A stretch of DNA of 64,000 nt from Isoperla grammatica (GCA_945910005.1 OX246748.1:13207733-13271732), one strand, 5' to 3'; counted from the first letter of the stretch, positions 35,560-47,650 are shown. Notes: generated by a model from the sequence alone, not told the origin. A program made the numbers and translations.

Positions 35560-35900
35560 TTCTCTCGCCTTTCCTTGCGTTGCGTAGGCGTGAGCGAGTG
35601 TTCAAACTTCAGTGTTCCGCCTGGCGGGACGAGCGCGGACTAAACTACGCGGGCGGTGCTGCTGCGCGCGCGCGCGCGCGGAGAAACTCAGAACTACGCA
35701 TCAGTGTCACGGCCGCGTGAGTCAACATTTACTCAAGGACGCCCGCGGTGGGGTCGCTTTAATTTGACACTGTTTTAAAGTCGTCGTACAACAACTTCGG
35801 TATGGTTTCGCCATCAATGAATGACGTGTTTACGGTCTCTGTCAACTTGAGTAGGTATTTGAATTAGTCACGGCCGCTGGTTGTCTGCCGCTCACCCACC
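35560..35900. promoter_or_regulatory. CpG-rich patch, possible promoter region
   Basis: Locally high CpG in an AT-rich window, including a (gc)n run at 35663-35681 and 'gtcacggccgcgtgagtca'. Small candidate coding segments lie on either side in divergent orientation (35531 leftward, 35905 rightward). No TATA box or defined motif is claimed. Confidence 0.3.
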
Positions 35901-35904
35901 TGTG

Positions 35905-35971
35905 ATGGAAGCATTACTGAATTTGTTGAACGACAAAAAGGCAATCAAAGCACGCGAGGAAAACTGCAGGT
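35905..35971 (+). CDS. Possible first coding exon next to the CpG-rich patch (tentative)
   Basis: ATG with G at +4 opens a frame MEALLNLLNDKKAIKAREEN plus two residues, ending at a weak donor-like CAG|GTTATC. If not spliced, the frame closes after 31 codons. An amphipathic, charged start is visible, but no family recognised. Confidence 0.22.
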
Positions 35972-36094
35972 TATCAGATCCTGCGAGATATAGGATCTGA
36001 TATCCTATAGTTAGGATATCATAGTTTTCATAGTTTTCACTTGACATCACAGTGGCCATTGTTGTAAAATGTGATTTAATTGATTGATTGATTG

Positions 36095-36619
36095 ATTATT
36101 TGGTTTTGAACGAAATTTAGGTTATCAAGGGGTATTCGGAGGAAAGGGACAAGTAAGACGTAACGAGAAGGAGGGAAAGGGAAGGACGTGGACTGCCTTT
36201 CGTCGGGCTTCTCCACGTTGACCTGTCCGGCTAGGGTGGCCCTACCAGAAGCATTCGCTTCCGCCGGCATAGCTCTCGAGATCAGCAAAGCACGCAAACG
36301 TGCCTCCCACAGCAAGGCAGCAGTCCCTACAGTAGAGTTCCGCGGGAGTTTACACCATGGCCACACCATTTTCCCCCCGTTTTGGACACCCATAGATAAG
36401 TTCAAAGATAAGCTACCCCGGGATTTCTTGTTTTCCTAGAACGATCGGACCTCATCGCCTTGAAGAATGTGATGAGTGTATTCAGTCATCTGAATTCCTC
36501 GTCCTTTGATCGAGTTTGAATGGAGATAATTGCTCGACTGGACTTTGCTCTAGGGGGTGTACCAACAAAACTACCCAAATGGTTGGTGTAAACTCCCGCG
36601 GAACTCAACTGTAGGCAGG
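36095..36619 (-). repeat. SINE-like repeat family F, copy 5, split by a MITE
   Basis: Standard F sequence to 'cagtccc' at 36327, then a TA-flanked MITE, then the last bases 'ggcagg' at 36614. A (tgat)n stretch at 36074-36096 lies at its tail. Confidence 0.8.
36330..36611. mobile_element. 282-bp Tc1/mariner-type MITE inserted in repeat F
   Basis: 28-bp inverted ends: CAGT then 'agagttccgcgggag' at the left, 'ctcccgcggaactcaactg' at the right (one mismatch). TA at both sides (36328-36329, 36612-36613). Terminal CAGT/ACTG plus TA is the Tc1/mariner signature. The interior has no transposase. Confidence 0.85.
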
Positions 36620-36701
36620 ATTTGTGCATTGCATAACAACAGTGTTTAGAATTAGTTATATATATGAATTAAAGGTAAACATCACAAATTATCAAACAAA
36701 T

Positions 36702-36935
36702 CCTTGCCTGGGGACTGCTACCTTACGAGGTGGGCAGGTGTGTGTGCTTTGCTGATCCCGAGAGCTATACCGGCGGAAGCGTATGCTTCTGGTAGGGCCA
36801 CCCTTGCCGGACAGGTCGAGGGGGAGAAGTCAGACGAAAGGCAGTCCACGTCCTTCCTTTCCCTCTATTTACAATTTCCTCCAATCTTCCTCCGACGTCA
36901 TTTGATCTAGTTGTCGACACCAAATAATCAATAAA
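36702..36935 (+). repeat. SINE-like repeat family F, copy 6
   Basis: From 'ggggactgctaccttacgag' to 'gttgtcgacaccaaataatc'. Opposite orientation to copy 5, about 80 bp away. Confidence 0.8.
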
Positions 36936-36996
36936 ACCTGAAGCATGAGACTAGTTATGTTGGGGCAACCTTACAGTATTCCCACGCGGTGGGGGG

Positions 36997-37196
36997 NNNN
37001 NNNNNNNNNNNNNNNNNNNNNNNNNNNNNNNNNNNNNNNNNNNNNNNNNNNNNNNNNNNNNNNNNNNNNNNNNNNNNNNNNNNNNNNNNNNNNNNNNNNN
37101 NNNNNNNNNNNNNNNNNNNNNNNNNNNNNNNNNNNNNNNNNNNNNNNNNNNNNNNNNNNNNNNNNNNNNNNNNNNNNNNNNNNNNNNNNNNNNNNN
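36997..37196. other. Assembly gap (200 N)
   Basis: A run of exactly 200 N after a G-run, the usual size for an unknown-length scaffold join. ORFs spanning it are meaningless. Confidence 0.99.
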
Positions 37197-37264
37197 CAAT
37201 GGCGCAGATAAGGGGGGTAGCTTATAGTAGCGCTATCTATTGTTGGTTTGAGTCTTCTATACTC
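37197..37264 (+). mobile_element. MITE family K, truncated copy
   Basis: Right end only ('caatggcgcagataagg' to 'ggtttgagtcttctata'); the left part is lost in the gap. Confidence 0.7.
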
Positions 37265-37568
37265 ATCTAACCTGTGTAATCCACGATTCCTGTATGTTAT
37301 GATGTTAACATTGATGCATTAAAATTCGTCAAAAAGTAAAAGAAAATGTCAGCTTATCTAGAGAATTCACGTTAATAATTCACATCATCATTATTATTAT
37401 TATTATTACTGTCTATATAGGCACAAAACAACCTGCGATCTTTGTTTTGTTTATATAAATAAATATCTATATTTTTATTTATTTATTTTATAATATTCTT
37501 ATAAATGTGTAATTTATAAATTAAACTCTAAATCAGATTATAATGATTGGTGCATTTAAACGCGCTTG
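37265..37568. other. No feature seen
   Basis: AT-rich, with an (att)n patch near 37388-37407. Confidence 0.4.
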
Positions 37569-37762
37569 ACAGTTGGATGCCTCACATGTGTGAAACGTCG
37601 ATTAGGCGTTGGTCTAGTAAACCGCGGTCTCTGCGTTCCGGGTTCGAATCCTGGCTTGGGCATGGATGTCATGTGGCGGTTTTTTCATCCTCACATAATT
37701 TCCCACTCGTCGTCTCGATTAACCTCGTTGCAAAAATATGGGACGTAAAACCCCAAATTTTT
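37569..37762 (+). mobile_element. tRNA-derived SINE family 2, copy 1
   Basis: Shares 'cgattaggcgttggtct', 'gtaaaccgcggtctctgcgt', a perfect B box GGTTCGAATCC, 'gcatggatgtcatgtggcg' and the tail 'gggacgtaaaaccccaaat' with 53021-53200. The extreme 5' end differs from that copy. Confidence 0.85.
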
Positions 37763-38166
37763 TCGTTGCATGTGAATATCAAACGTTAAACTGCTCTTAT
37801 TCAGGGTGGCTTCAAACACTGGCTACTTCCATTGTTCCCAGGCCTATATTAAACCACTAATTGCTTTTACACCAGCCAGAGTAAACATAATATAGTTTGT
37901 AGTCAAAATATCTGATTTGACTGGAATAACACGAATCAATCACTGTTATTCACCGACTTATACACATTTAAGTGTTTAGCGGTGTTAAATTTTTGGCATT
38001 TTCTGATTTAAAATTGATCAATTTATGCTCATATTGTAAAATAAAACCATACCTAGAATTTCATGGACCTCTATTAATCAAAGATGTTTTCCGAAGTTCA
38101 GCATATTTTTCGAGAACAATCAAAGCTCCGACGATGTCTGATGCAAAGAATTATATAGTTGAGAAA
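37763..38166. other. No feature seen
   Basis: AT-rich; the 66-aa ORF at 37972-38172 shows no domain. Confidence 0.4.
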
Positions 38167-38167
38167 C

Positions 38168-38356
38168 TGTAAGAATGACGGCCCCCTCCTTATCCCCCCC
38201 ACTGCTACCCGACCTCCCTCAACTCCGTGAAACAACAAACTGAACAACTGAAACAAACTGATTTTCAGTTACGTATTTCATTTTGTCAGGTTGTCACGGA
38301 GTTGAGGGGGGTCGGGTAGCTGTGGAGGGGTTATGGAGGGGGCCGTCATTCTTACA
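38168..38356. mobile_element. Hairpin MITE with pyrimidine-rich arms
   Basis: 'tgtaagaatgacggccccct' at the left and 'agggggccgtcattcttaca' at the right. The arms continue through 'ctacccgacctccctcaact' and its complement 'agttgaggggggtcgggtag'. One copy in the window. Confidence 0.75.
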
Positions 38357-38395
38357 ATTGAGATAATATAATATTGAATGTCAAATCACGTCTGT

Positions 38396-38416
38396 ACCCC
38401 CCCCCCCCCCCCCCCC
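38396..38416 (+). repeat. Poly-C tract
   Basis: About 20 uninterrupted C just after the MITE. Confidence 0.9.
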
Positions 38417-39289
38417 GTCGCCAATCAACTGTGGTGTAACTTTATCACTTCTGGCCGTCTGAATATATCGCGGAAATTACAACTGACGACATCAAATTAA
38501 CATTGTATAAATAGTGAAACTACTCTAGTTGTAAATGACGTGAATCGAATGCGCAGTGAATGAACATCCGCACAACTGTTTAGATTAGTTCGGTTGCAAT
38601 GACGAGTATGACCTCGTTTCGATTGAATGCAATTCATTTGACGATGAAATGATGATGTGTAGAAAATAACGAAGACTACGTTGAGTTACGAATAGGTCAT
38701 TTACGGGAGAGGGTATTTAAAAGAGCGTTGGTCTGATGTTCTTATGGACTTCTAAATGAGCTACACTGCAACTGACCGACCGGTAAAGTTGCACTAACAT
38801 GCTTACGACATACTCGGGTCCAATAGTACAAACTTAATTATCTACTTCTATATAGTCCATACAACCCCCTGTTGACAACACAGAGACCTTCGAGGTCTGA
38901 AAGTTGGATCGTTTGGCCAAACCCTGACATTCCTTCCCTCTACTCAAGCATCCGACCTTTGATCGGCGAGCTGTTCATAATCTCACCTGTTAATCGTGAT
39001 GACCTGTCAAAACAAATTCCATTGTATAAGCGTAACACTTTTTCCGGAATTATATAAATATTTTTGCACTCGGTAAAAGAGCTTGAAATTATACAAATAT
39101 TGGTTTAAAATTTATCTTTCTACGATGATAACAACGGGACTTATGAGTCACTAACTATTAGCTATTACGTACTGATACAAAGGAATTATGATGGGCAGAC
39201 CGAAGGTAATTACGGATCGAGGCGAGGGTGGGGATACTCGTACTTTGGTCAGAGGTTGGTGCAGACGCTAACCTAGCCTATGCCCTCGG
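38417..39289. other. No feature seen
   Basis: No repeat match. The 61-codon frame at 38872-39057 begins with TTG and carries no recognisable motif. Confidence 0.4.
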
Positions 39290-39545
39290 GCCATCCAACA
39301 GCGAAATAAACGAACTATAGTTCCTACCGTCTATTTGAAACATGTTCATTAGGAATAGTTTACGAGCTTCAGCAAGGCTCCTGGAGATCCCTAACACAGC
39401 TGGCCTGACTAATGAGGCTTATGCACTCTACTAAGTGGATGATTGTTTTAACGAATGTGTGAAAGAACGCTAGGAATATTTTGATTTTCTTTGAAATAGC
39501 GTGCATGAAAAGGACGATAGAAAGGATCTGAGGTCGCGCGCGGTA
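39290..39545 (+). repeat. Dispersed repeat fragment (matches 17875-18030 reversed)
   Basis: Shares 'tagttcctaccgtct', 'gcactctactaag', 'aacgaatgtgtgaaa' and 'agcgtgcatgaaa' in order with the reverse complement of 17875-18430. Confidence 0.55.
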
Positions 39546-39593
39546 CGTGACTAGTTACGTTGCGGATAGTAGCGAGAAGAGTCGACTGTGCAT

Positions 39594-39747
<154 letters not shown>

Positions 39748-39967
39748 TTGCAAATGACTAGACCGACAGTGAACGTGGCCGAGTATGTAGAGGACAACAC
39801 TGCAAAATACCTACATAGTGTTCACGGTCTACTTGTCGGTTGTTTGATACAGTCACAGCCACAATCCTAACTCTTTTTGCCGCCAAATAACTTGCAGGAG
39901 TGAAATTCAAAACATGTATGTATTAATAACCGTAATGACAACAACCATGGTCACACCCAAACCATTT

Positions 39968-40135
39968 AGGGCCAGTTTCACAAAATTTTAATATCCGATT
40001 GGCCAGTGCAAACGAACAAACATGGCAACTCCCATACAATACATTTTGAAAGTATGTTTGTTGTTGAAACCATGCGTTATCTAACCGAGATTATAAAATC
40101 AGAGTAACCAAGTTGGTGAACTCGGTCCTTAGCCA
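39968..40135. mobile_element. Possible MITE with degenerate ends
   Basis: 'agggccagtttcacaaaatt' and 'aagttggtgaactcggtcct' are loosely inverted, with TTA-like borders. Weak. Confidence 0.3.
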
Positions 40136-40392
40136 GTAAGGCAATAAAATACCCATGATTCCCCGATATCAAATAACAAAAGCACATCCGGTCTTAGCTT
40201 CCTTTGATAAAACTTTTCTGAAAAGTTTTCTCAATTATTGTATAAACGATTGTCTTCTGCAGGCGGAATCTTTGTCTCCAAACCACGGAAGTTTTATAAA
40301 GAGTATCCGAATAGTTATATCCGTTTTGTTATAATTTCAAATTTACGACCCTTATTAGTATAGCAAGTTCTTACGTAGACTTGGCATCGTAC

Positions 40393-40484
40393 AAGGTCTA
40401 CTTGATCTCCGCCTAGCGTAGGCTGTCGAACTCGCATCTTTTGAGTTCAACGAGCCTCGCCAGGCGGAGACCAAGTAGACCTAA
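40393..40484. repeat. Hairpin, approx. 40-bp arms
   Basis: 'aaggtctacttgatctccgc' mirrored by 'gcggagaccaagtagacctaa' with 5% or so mismatches; the loop is only about 8 nt. Confidence 0.75.
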
Positions 40485-41308
40485 GGCTTCCTATTTTATT
40501 TCTCTATGGAGTCACTTATCAAGGTAGCATGATGTAAAAGGCGATTAGAAAGTTTGTTTGGATTCTAAAAAATTACATTTTCTTTGAAACAAGATTGAAT
40601 ACTGCCGTGGAGAACGAAGGGGCCTGGTTTGACATAGTTAAGATGTGTAGAGTGATAATACCTCCACAATACTCGCTTGGAAAAGTTGAAGGTAAAATGT
40701 AGCAATGCGTTGCATTGTCAGTGTCAGATTGACGCCATCCCAGTGTCAGTTCGACGCCGTCTTTGTGTCTGCTTTCAACTGGAATCCAGGTGTCGCTTAA
40801 ATCCGCAATGCGCGTTTGCCCCCTTACTCCGCTCACGCTCAAAGAACTCGGAAGGCAAAGTAATTCCCGAGAAATTAGTTATCAACTTCTTTGCAACAAG
40901 ACGGATTCAAATGTGATTATTTTCAAATTATTTCTTTTTTACAAGTTTTAACTTTTCGTTTCGAAATTACACAAAAGGCGACGAGGAAAAACTTTCGCTC
41001 ATACTCTGAAAAGAAAACTAGAGTCGTTATTTCAAAACAGTGAGCCTGACGGACGCTTAAGCTGGAACGGCGAATGAGTGTGAATTATGTTTTAACTAAT
41101 GAGGAATGTTTGCTGATCCGTGTTAATATCATTGGTGTTTTCATAGCTTGCATTCAAATTATTTTTTTGAGCAGAATTCTTTCAACTTTTATGCAATCAG
41201 AAGCTTTAATATTAGGCTAATTTTGAGAATAACTTTATCTGGAACCTAACAAAAAATAGTTTTTATCAATAATCACGTATTTTCATTGATTTGATTTTGA
41301 TTTGTTCA
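40485..41308. other. No gene seen
   Basis: Overlapping short ORFs on both strands at 40573-40951 without recognised motifs. Otherwise AT-rich. Confidence 0.4.
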
Positions 41309-41553
41309 TTTGGTGCTCAATAACGTACTCGACAACTATATCATATGTTGTCGGGGGTTAATTGGGGGAAAGGAACAAAAAGGACGTAAACGGGAGGGAA
41401 AGAGAGTGCGGAGGATGTGAACTGCATTGTCTGGCTTGACCTGTCCGGTTAGGATGGCCCTACCAGAAGCATACGCTTCCGCCGTCATAATTCTCGGTAT
41501 CCACAAAGTACGCTCACCTGCCTACCACGATAAGGTAGCAGTCCCTGGGCAGG
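41309..41553 (-). repeat. SINE-like repeat family F, copy 7
   Basis: Tail variant 'tttggtgctcaataacgtac' instead of 'ttgttgtttaacgac', otherwise typical, ending 'cagtccctgggcagg'. Confidence 0.8.
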
Positions 41554-42768
41554 ATTTTATTTTGAAATAATCGTTTTCAATCAGTAAGAATTATTAAGTT
41601 GTGAAAAGTATTGTATTTATTTGTGTAAATTATTTGTGTAAGTCTTCATTGTTTTATTGTAAATTATTGTGAATATGTCAAGCGTGTTATACAACATTAT
41701 TATGCTGCAGCCAACAGTCTTGTGACATCTAAGTTGGCCAAGCTAGGGAACAGAGATGAATACATAATATATACATTAAACACGTTTCCTCGCTTTCTTA
41801 AAGTTCCGATGTCATATTTTTCCCCCATGCATTTTTATTAGGTTGGCATTGATGAATGGGGTAACATTGTTGTGACGTTTTGAGATTGGAAAATGTGAAC
41901 AATAGCTCGCGAGCTTTAGTGGATCCAATGTGGGTGGCGATGTTCAATACCGCAGTGAAATAAAGCCGAATACCAAAGCTTGTTCGGGGATATTTGCGGT
42001 GTGTTTGATTTGCACCCGGTCTCCAATTTTAGCTAAAAATATGCTACGTGTTGGGAAATAAGTTTCACTTATAGAATTTTAGATGAACTGACTTTTAATG
42101 CAATCCTTGCGTGATATGTTAAATTTAATGCAACCTTGCGTGATATGTTGGATCTGATGGAAGTTTTAGAGTTATTTGTGTATTTTGTATGAGTGTTTTG
42201 TGAGAACGCCATAAATTGATGTCACTTCTATTCAAATAGAAAATGCTAATATTTTGTTTTATGGTGAAACATCTTACATTGGAAATAATGTCAAAGTATT
42301 TTACAATTCTTACATTTTTTTAAATTTTCTTCGATATATTTGATTATGTTTGCGTTTATTCAATTAACAAAGTTTAAGTTTTTGTGTTGTGGAAATAGGT
42401 TATTTATTAAAATAAAAGTTGCGCGTATGATCCGAGTTCGTCGCCCAGGTAGCTATATCTATTGAGCTCAAGCAACAAAAATAAAATACCTTTCACAAAA
42501 AATAAAGACCCTTAAAAAATGAACGCAGACGTATTATTCGTCTACTTTCGTCGGCAAAGTTTCGCCTACCAACATCGTGTATAACTGAATATAAACTACT
42601 CTGGGCTCAAGAGTCCTCGTCGGACCAGTATTAACAAAGGACTTGTTTTTAACAAGACGACAACAATCCACTCTCAAAGCTTTCAACCCTCTCAATCCAC
42701 AAAAACTCTTTCAATTGTAAAAAAACCTCCATTTAAATACATCACTTCGTGTTGTTAAACTCGGCCGC
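41554..42768. other. No gene seen; one 31-bp duplication
   Basis: 'ccttgcgtgatatgtt' occurs at about 42106-42121 and 42135-42150 in tandem. The remainder is AT-rich. Confidence 0.4.
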
Positions 42769-42772
42769 TTAA

Positions 42773-43503
42773 AGGGGTTCTCACCCGCTACACCAAAAAA
42801 ATATGTTTAACTAAGGCTGATTAGCTATGAAATTAGCGACTAAATGAAAAGAAATCGGGTTCACCATAACCCGGGGAAAAAATATCAAAGTTAGTGATTT
42901 TCGAGCTAGGTCCCATCGGCGAAAATCTCCCATAAGAAATAGCATTGGGACAACCTGTATGCCTTGGGACCTTGGAGGATTCTGCTCCAAAAAAAAAATG
43001 ATGTAATACTTTTCGCTGCGTCTTTCTTTTCTGCGTATTTCGTATATTTTGGTTTTGTAATCGGAGCTTCCGTTCAGTTACAAAATAAAGATGTGTAATC
43101 GGGTGCTCCATTTCGTTTTGAGCATTGCTGTGCGTTGCTGTGCACGTCGAGTCGGCGGGTGTCGACTGTCGAGTTGGTGTCAAGTAAGCCAAGCGAGAGA
43201 GAGAGAGAGTGTGAGAGAGAGAGTAGTAGTATTGGGAGGGGAAATAGTCAACGCATGCACAATGAACGCGGTCTGCTATGCGGTGTCGAATGAGGTACAC
43301 CAAGGCCGTCTACATATATCGCTTCGAGTACACTCGCAACAAAAGCCGGCTGACACCAACAGTCGCCGCGGCAGTTAACCAGAAATGTCATCAATTAATA
43401 ACAATTCACAGGTTTCAACTTACGATGTTTAATGGTTCATTATCGATTGGTGTGGTGCAGTAGATCATATGGTAAAAAATAAATCTAGCGGGTGAGAACC
43501 CCT
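42773..43503. mobile_element. 731-bp element with TTAA borders (piggyBac-like signature, non-autonomous)
   Basis: Perfect 18-bp inverted ends 'aggggttctcacccgcta' and its complement, each next to TTAA (42769-42772, 43504-43507). TTAA duplication is typical of piggyBac-type elements. Internal ORFs (156 aa minus, 95 aa plus) are mutually overlapping and cross a (ga)n stretch (43190-43222). They have no transposase-like motif that I can see. Confidence 0.75.
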
Positions 43504-43507
43504 TTAA

Positions 43508-44329
43508 CAAAACAAAGATAAATTTTCAACGAAAAAAGATCTTTTCTCTCCATGATAATCTTTTCTCTCGTTCTAGAAGCTTCATCTAACCTAATTGTCT
43601 GTCTTTGAAGTGAAGTGAGTGTGACGACACTCATGTTTCTATTCTAACCGAACAGTTTCCCGCGGGAGACGCAACATTAAAACACAATTTCACCCACACA
43701 GACGCCCGAATCGTGATTGGATCAAAACGTGAAACGTTTTCGTTTTGCTTATTATAAACATAAACATAATTGAGAGGTCGCTGAGTTGAGTTGGTACTCA
43801 AGTCACGTGTTTGATGAGTTTGGATGGGGCAAAGGCCAAAGGGTCGGGTGAGGCGCCGCTTCCGAGTGAAACGAGGTTATTAGTGCTTTGAACGCCCACC
43901 AGGGTTGGTTGAAGAACCAACTACAAAGGTGTTGTTTTCACAGTACCTAATAAAAATGAGACATTTTTTTTTTTTTTTAAGAGAAAATAATAAAATCCTT
44001 TGTGTTGCATTATTATTTAAGTGGGCGGTGTTGCTACGTGGAACCATATTTTAAAAGCTTTGTGATGTTATTATCGCGGTGCTTTGAAAGTGTTCCTCGG
44101 TTGAAAATAGATTTCTTTCAATTACTTAGGAACTTCGCGGTTATTATCAGGGCATGGGGTAAAATATGGCCAGAGTAGCTCTGTGTGTCGTACGAGGTCA
44201 TTAAAAGAGTCAACGCCGTGTGACCTTGAATAGTACGTTGTTAAATATCAACCAATCATAAATATAGTTAATGGATTTAAAGTGGATTTCATTTATTTCT
44301 ATTGAAAAAATTGACGTTGCCTAATTTGT
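43508..44329. other. No feature seen
   Basis: Contains a poly-T run at 43966-43978. No repeat match or coding signal. Confidence 0.4.
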
Positions 44330-44535
44330 TTTGGTTTGGTGTTCAACACGTACTCGACAACTATGATCATAACATGTCGTTGGGGGGTGATTGGTGGAGA
44401 GGGAGAGTTAAAAGGTAATGGATAGGAAAAGGGAAATATTAGAAGGTGAACTTATCCTTTCGTTTGGCTTCTCCTCCTCGACCTGTGGGGTGGCCCTACG
44501 AGAAGCATACGCTTCCGCCGGCATAGCTCTCGGGG
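44330..44535 (-). repeat. SINE-like repeat family F, copy 8 (5' truncated)
   Basis: From tail 'ttggtgttcaacacgtactc' to 'gccggcatagctctcgggg', where a different SINE-like sequence begins. Confidence 0.75.
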
Positions 44536-44700
44536 TTTATTCCTGCTTACAATGCAGAATATTCAACGTTCGAATCCCTGTTTGGGCCTGAGTTTTTTAA
44601 CATTGGAACTTACAAAATACATTTTTTTAAATGTCCCGCATTAAAAATCAGTTCTTGTATTTGAGTGGGTAGGCCTATCTCATTATGAACAAAAATATAT
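44536..44700 (+). mobile_element. tRNA-headed SINE related to family C
   Basis: Begins 'tttattcctgcttacaatgc' with a box-B-like 'cgttcgaatccc' and ends with 'aaaaatcagttcttgt' and 'gagtgggtagg', the 3' features of family C. Resembles 57268-57480. Confidence 0.55.
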
Positions 44701-45540
44701 TTATATTTATTTATTAATTGTATAATATGAAATTTGGTATAAAATAAAAACCGTTTGCACGGACCTCTACTGATTAGACAAGTGGGACCTCGTTTATTCT
44801 TTTAACTAATTGAATGTAACCGTTTCTCCCCAGACATCCAGTGAATGTTGAAAGTCAGTGAGTCACCAAGTCCCGTCGTCAGCCGCACTTTTGAAGCTCA
44901 CGGTGAAGTCGAGTGAATGCCGGCGGAAAAGTGAACACAACATTTCGTCCAATAAATTTGTCCTCCCTTCTCGCCGCTTTTATTCACGGTAGATTGAATG
45001 AATGGTGCTTCGCTCGTTTGATTCGCTTGCTATGAATACACTCACTGCACAAAGAGGGATGTGTAATTTCGCTTGAGTGGAGAGGAGACATGTTGGACTA
45101 TTTTCACCACCGCGCAATGTTTTGGAAAGTAATTACAATTTAGAAGTTTAACCGCAATGAAGTGATTACTTTCTAGCTATAGGCGAGGGAAACTTTCATG
45201 TTACTAGGATATTTCAGTTCTTTTAGATGTACTGTTTAAAACGGTGTTTTCATATAACACTTACATGTTTTACGTTATTTAACTTACTTTATATGATCTG
45301 CATTTTTTACACTTTAGTTAGTACATTGCAGTGAGTTTTACATTTTTAAGGACTCGCGGGTCGAAAGTATAAATGTATAAAATTGATTCCAGATGTATGT
45401 ACAATTTTGCTCCTGGGGGACGTTCTCCCTCCTACCCTCCCCCCCCCTCCCCGTTATATTGCTTGTTTTTATCATTGCCATACGCGTATAACCAACAACG
45501 AAAGAAATTCCGAGTGTTATGATTTTTCCTATGATATCAG
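44701..45540. other. No feature seen
   Basis: AT-rich; a C-rich patch at 45430-45452. Confidence 0.4.
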
Positions 45541-45660
45541 CTATAAATAAATAAACACATTTGTATTTATTTTCAACCCATTCAGGAACAAAAACTGATT
45601 TTCAGATGTTATAGCTGCTCCAAAGTTACCGTTTACGTATACACCAGTATCATAGAGATG
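45541..45660 (-). repeat. Diverged family C fragment
   Basis: 'ctgattttcag', 'ctgctccaaagttaccgttt' and A/T-rich border match family C in the order seen at 20481-20900. Confidence 0.5.
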
Positions 45661-46652
45661 TATTTATGTCATGTTACCTAATTTAAAAAAAAAAACAGTC
45701 TTAACTCCTAACCGAGCTGCTAACGGTGGACATTCCTGTTTTACCTCCTTTCATGTCCATTCATTAACAGATGTCTCTATACGGAACAATAGCCCAATCC
45801 AGTAAACTACGCACAATGGGTGATTAGAACCCGTATTAACTTCGATTGTCTCTACAAACGTTTCTGAACACATAATTATATCAGATGCTATTAGTTTAGT
45901 TGTTCGTGAAACTAAACTAACAATTCATTTGTCCTATTACTGTTCCATATTGCACCAACAATACGAACCGTAGGCTGTTTTTATTAAGGAGATTATACAC
46001 ACCAATTAGTGTCTACCATTGGTTGTTAATAGTCATGCTTTCAAACCTGTTGTGTTCACTCACTGATTACCACGGAATACAGCCAACCTATATCAATAGA
46101 CAGAAAACGGAGTCAAGTTCAATGAAGGTGTACATGTTATTGAATCTCACAGCGGAAAAAAGTTTACAGTTTATTATTTTACTTATACTTATATATTTTT
46201 TCATTATAGCCACTGCTTTACAAGTCAGGTCACAAATAAACTTCCCTTTGTAGACGTTTTGACATAAATGCTGGTGGGTGTTTTTTTTAAATAAAACATG
46301 CAATTAAGTTGTCGCCATCGTGAAAAAACACTTGTCACGAACCGGCTACATCATGAAGAGCTTGTTTAGTTGTTTATATGCTGTATTGTGCTTGAAATGT
46401 GTCATCTTCACATTCTACCTCAAGTTACCATGCCCCGTACAAAGGAATGATTCACTAATGTAGCGTTGTGACATTTTAATGATACAAATGTGAAGTGAAG
46501 GGTAATTTTATTTTACATTTCAACACGAGTCATAGCACATTTTACCTCTATCTCTGCTTGCTTTACAACATTATAATATTGTTTGAAGAAATTGTGCACA
46601 AAATAATTTGCAATTTGCAATTTTCAAAGCAAAATGCAATTTTCAATCGTAC
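45661..46652. other. No feature seen
   Basis: AT-rich; short ORFs near 46023-46300 overlap on both strands with no motif. Confidence 0.4.
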
Positions 46653-46670
46653 TCGGCACCCCCACCAAAA
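46653..46670 (-). other. Primer-binding-site-like GC-rich motif, copy 1
   Basis: 'cggcacccccaccaaaa' in an AT-rich setting. The minus strand reads TGGTGGGGGTGCCG. See also 47157-47173, 56541-56557 and 56751-56768. Confidence 0.4.
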
Positions 46671-47156
46671 TACATTCAAATTTGAAATTAACATTCTCCG
46701 ATGAAAATATCGATAATTATGATCAAACGAAGGCTGTTAAATACATCTCAGCTAAGTCTGTGTCTGTGAGCAACCTGCATCTTGTACGGTTGAAAGGCTT
46801 CGGATACAATTTTGAAAATTATCGAAAGTCACCGAATTGGTTTGCATATCATTTGTAATAACTAATACATGTGATTTGGACGTGTAGTTATTTTAAAGTG
46901 TGTGTGTGGTAAATAGGGGGTTAATAATTTCAGAAATTTTGTCCTATTTCCTGATAAAAAGTGGATATTCAGAACCGTAACTGTTCGCGTACTCGTTCAA
47001 TATTGTTTGTCTAGAATTTTACTAAGAACCCCACAGGATGTGAACATAGTTACATGGAGCACACAAAGTGTGTTCTCGATAGTAACGATTATAAAATATT
47101 ACTATATCGTCGCATTTTTGTTATCCCTCATTTTTCAATAAATGCATCCTCTTAAA

Positions 47157-47173
47157 CCCGGCACCTCCACCAA
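47157..47173 (-). other. Primer-binding-site-like GC-rich motif, copy 2
   Basis: 'cccggcacctccaccaa'; the minus strand TGGTGGAGGTGCCGGG looks like the complement of a tRNA 3' end with CCA. Confidence 0.45.
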
Positions 47174-47650
47174 TCACATTTCACAAGTAGAAACGACCTC
47201 AAATACTAATACGATTGCAATTATGGTTTACCTAAATGCTACGATCGATTCTTTTATTGACATTCCACAACATCTACTTTAGTTACACTTTCAGTGACGC
47301 CTCAAATGAGTAAATCACTCTATCGCTAGTTTTGAGCTTTTCAAGTCTAGCAACATTTCTAAAATCTTCGAGAATAAAGTTATACACCATTCGTAACACC
47401 TTGTACAGTACAACACGTCTTATATAGTTCTAGTGAAGTGAAGAGAATCGTAAATGTACTTTTTGGTTTGAATCCTATGATAAAATACAGTAGCTTATAT
47501 TTTTTAAGTGATGATCACACAGGAAAGGGTTTCACACATTATGTAGAATTTGTTGTCATCAAATTAATGTCTATAAAAGTGGTATTTTACAATATAGCGA
47601 TTGAACCGTCAAAGACATCAATACAACTTCACACAGCTAATATATATATA

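Noticed and set aside
35905..36010. Short palindromes 'ggatctgatatcc' and 'ggatatc' after the exon candidate
   Set aside because: Very short local symmetry, common by chance, with no repeated copy.
36945..37270. ORFs over the X-rich region
   Set aside because: They span the 200-N gap.
42833..43303. 156-aa minus-strand ORF
   Set aside because: Lies wholly inside the TTAA-flanked non-coding element, crosses a (ga)n run, overlaps plus-strand ORFs and shows no motif.
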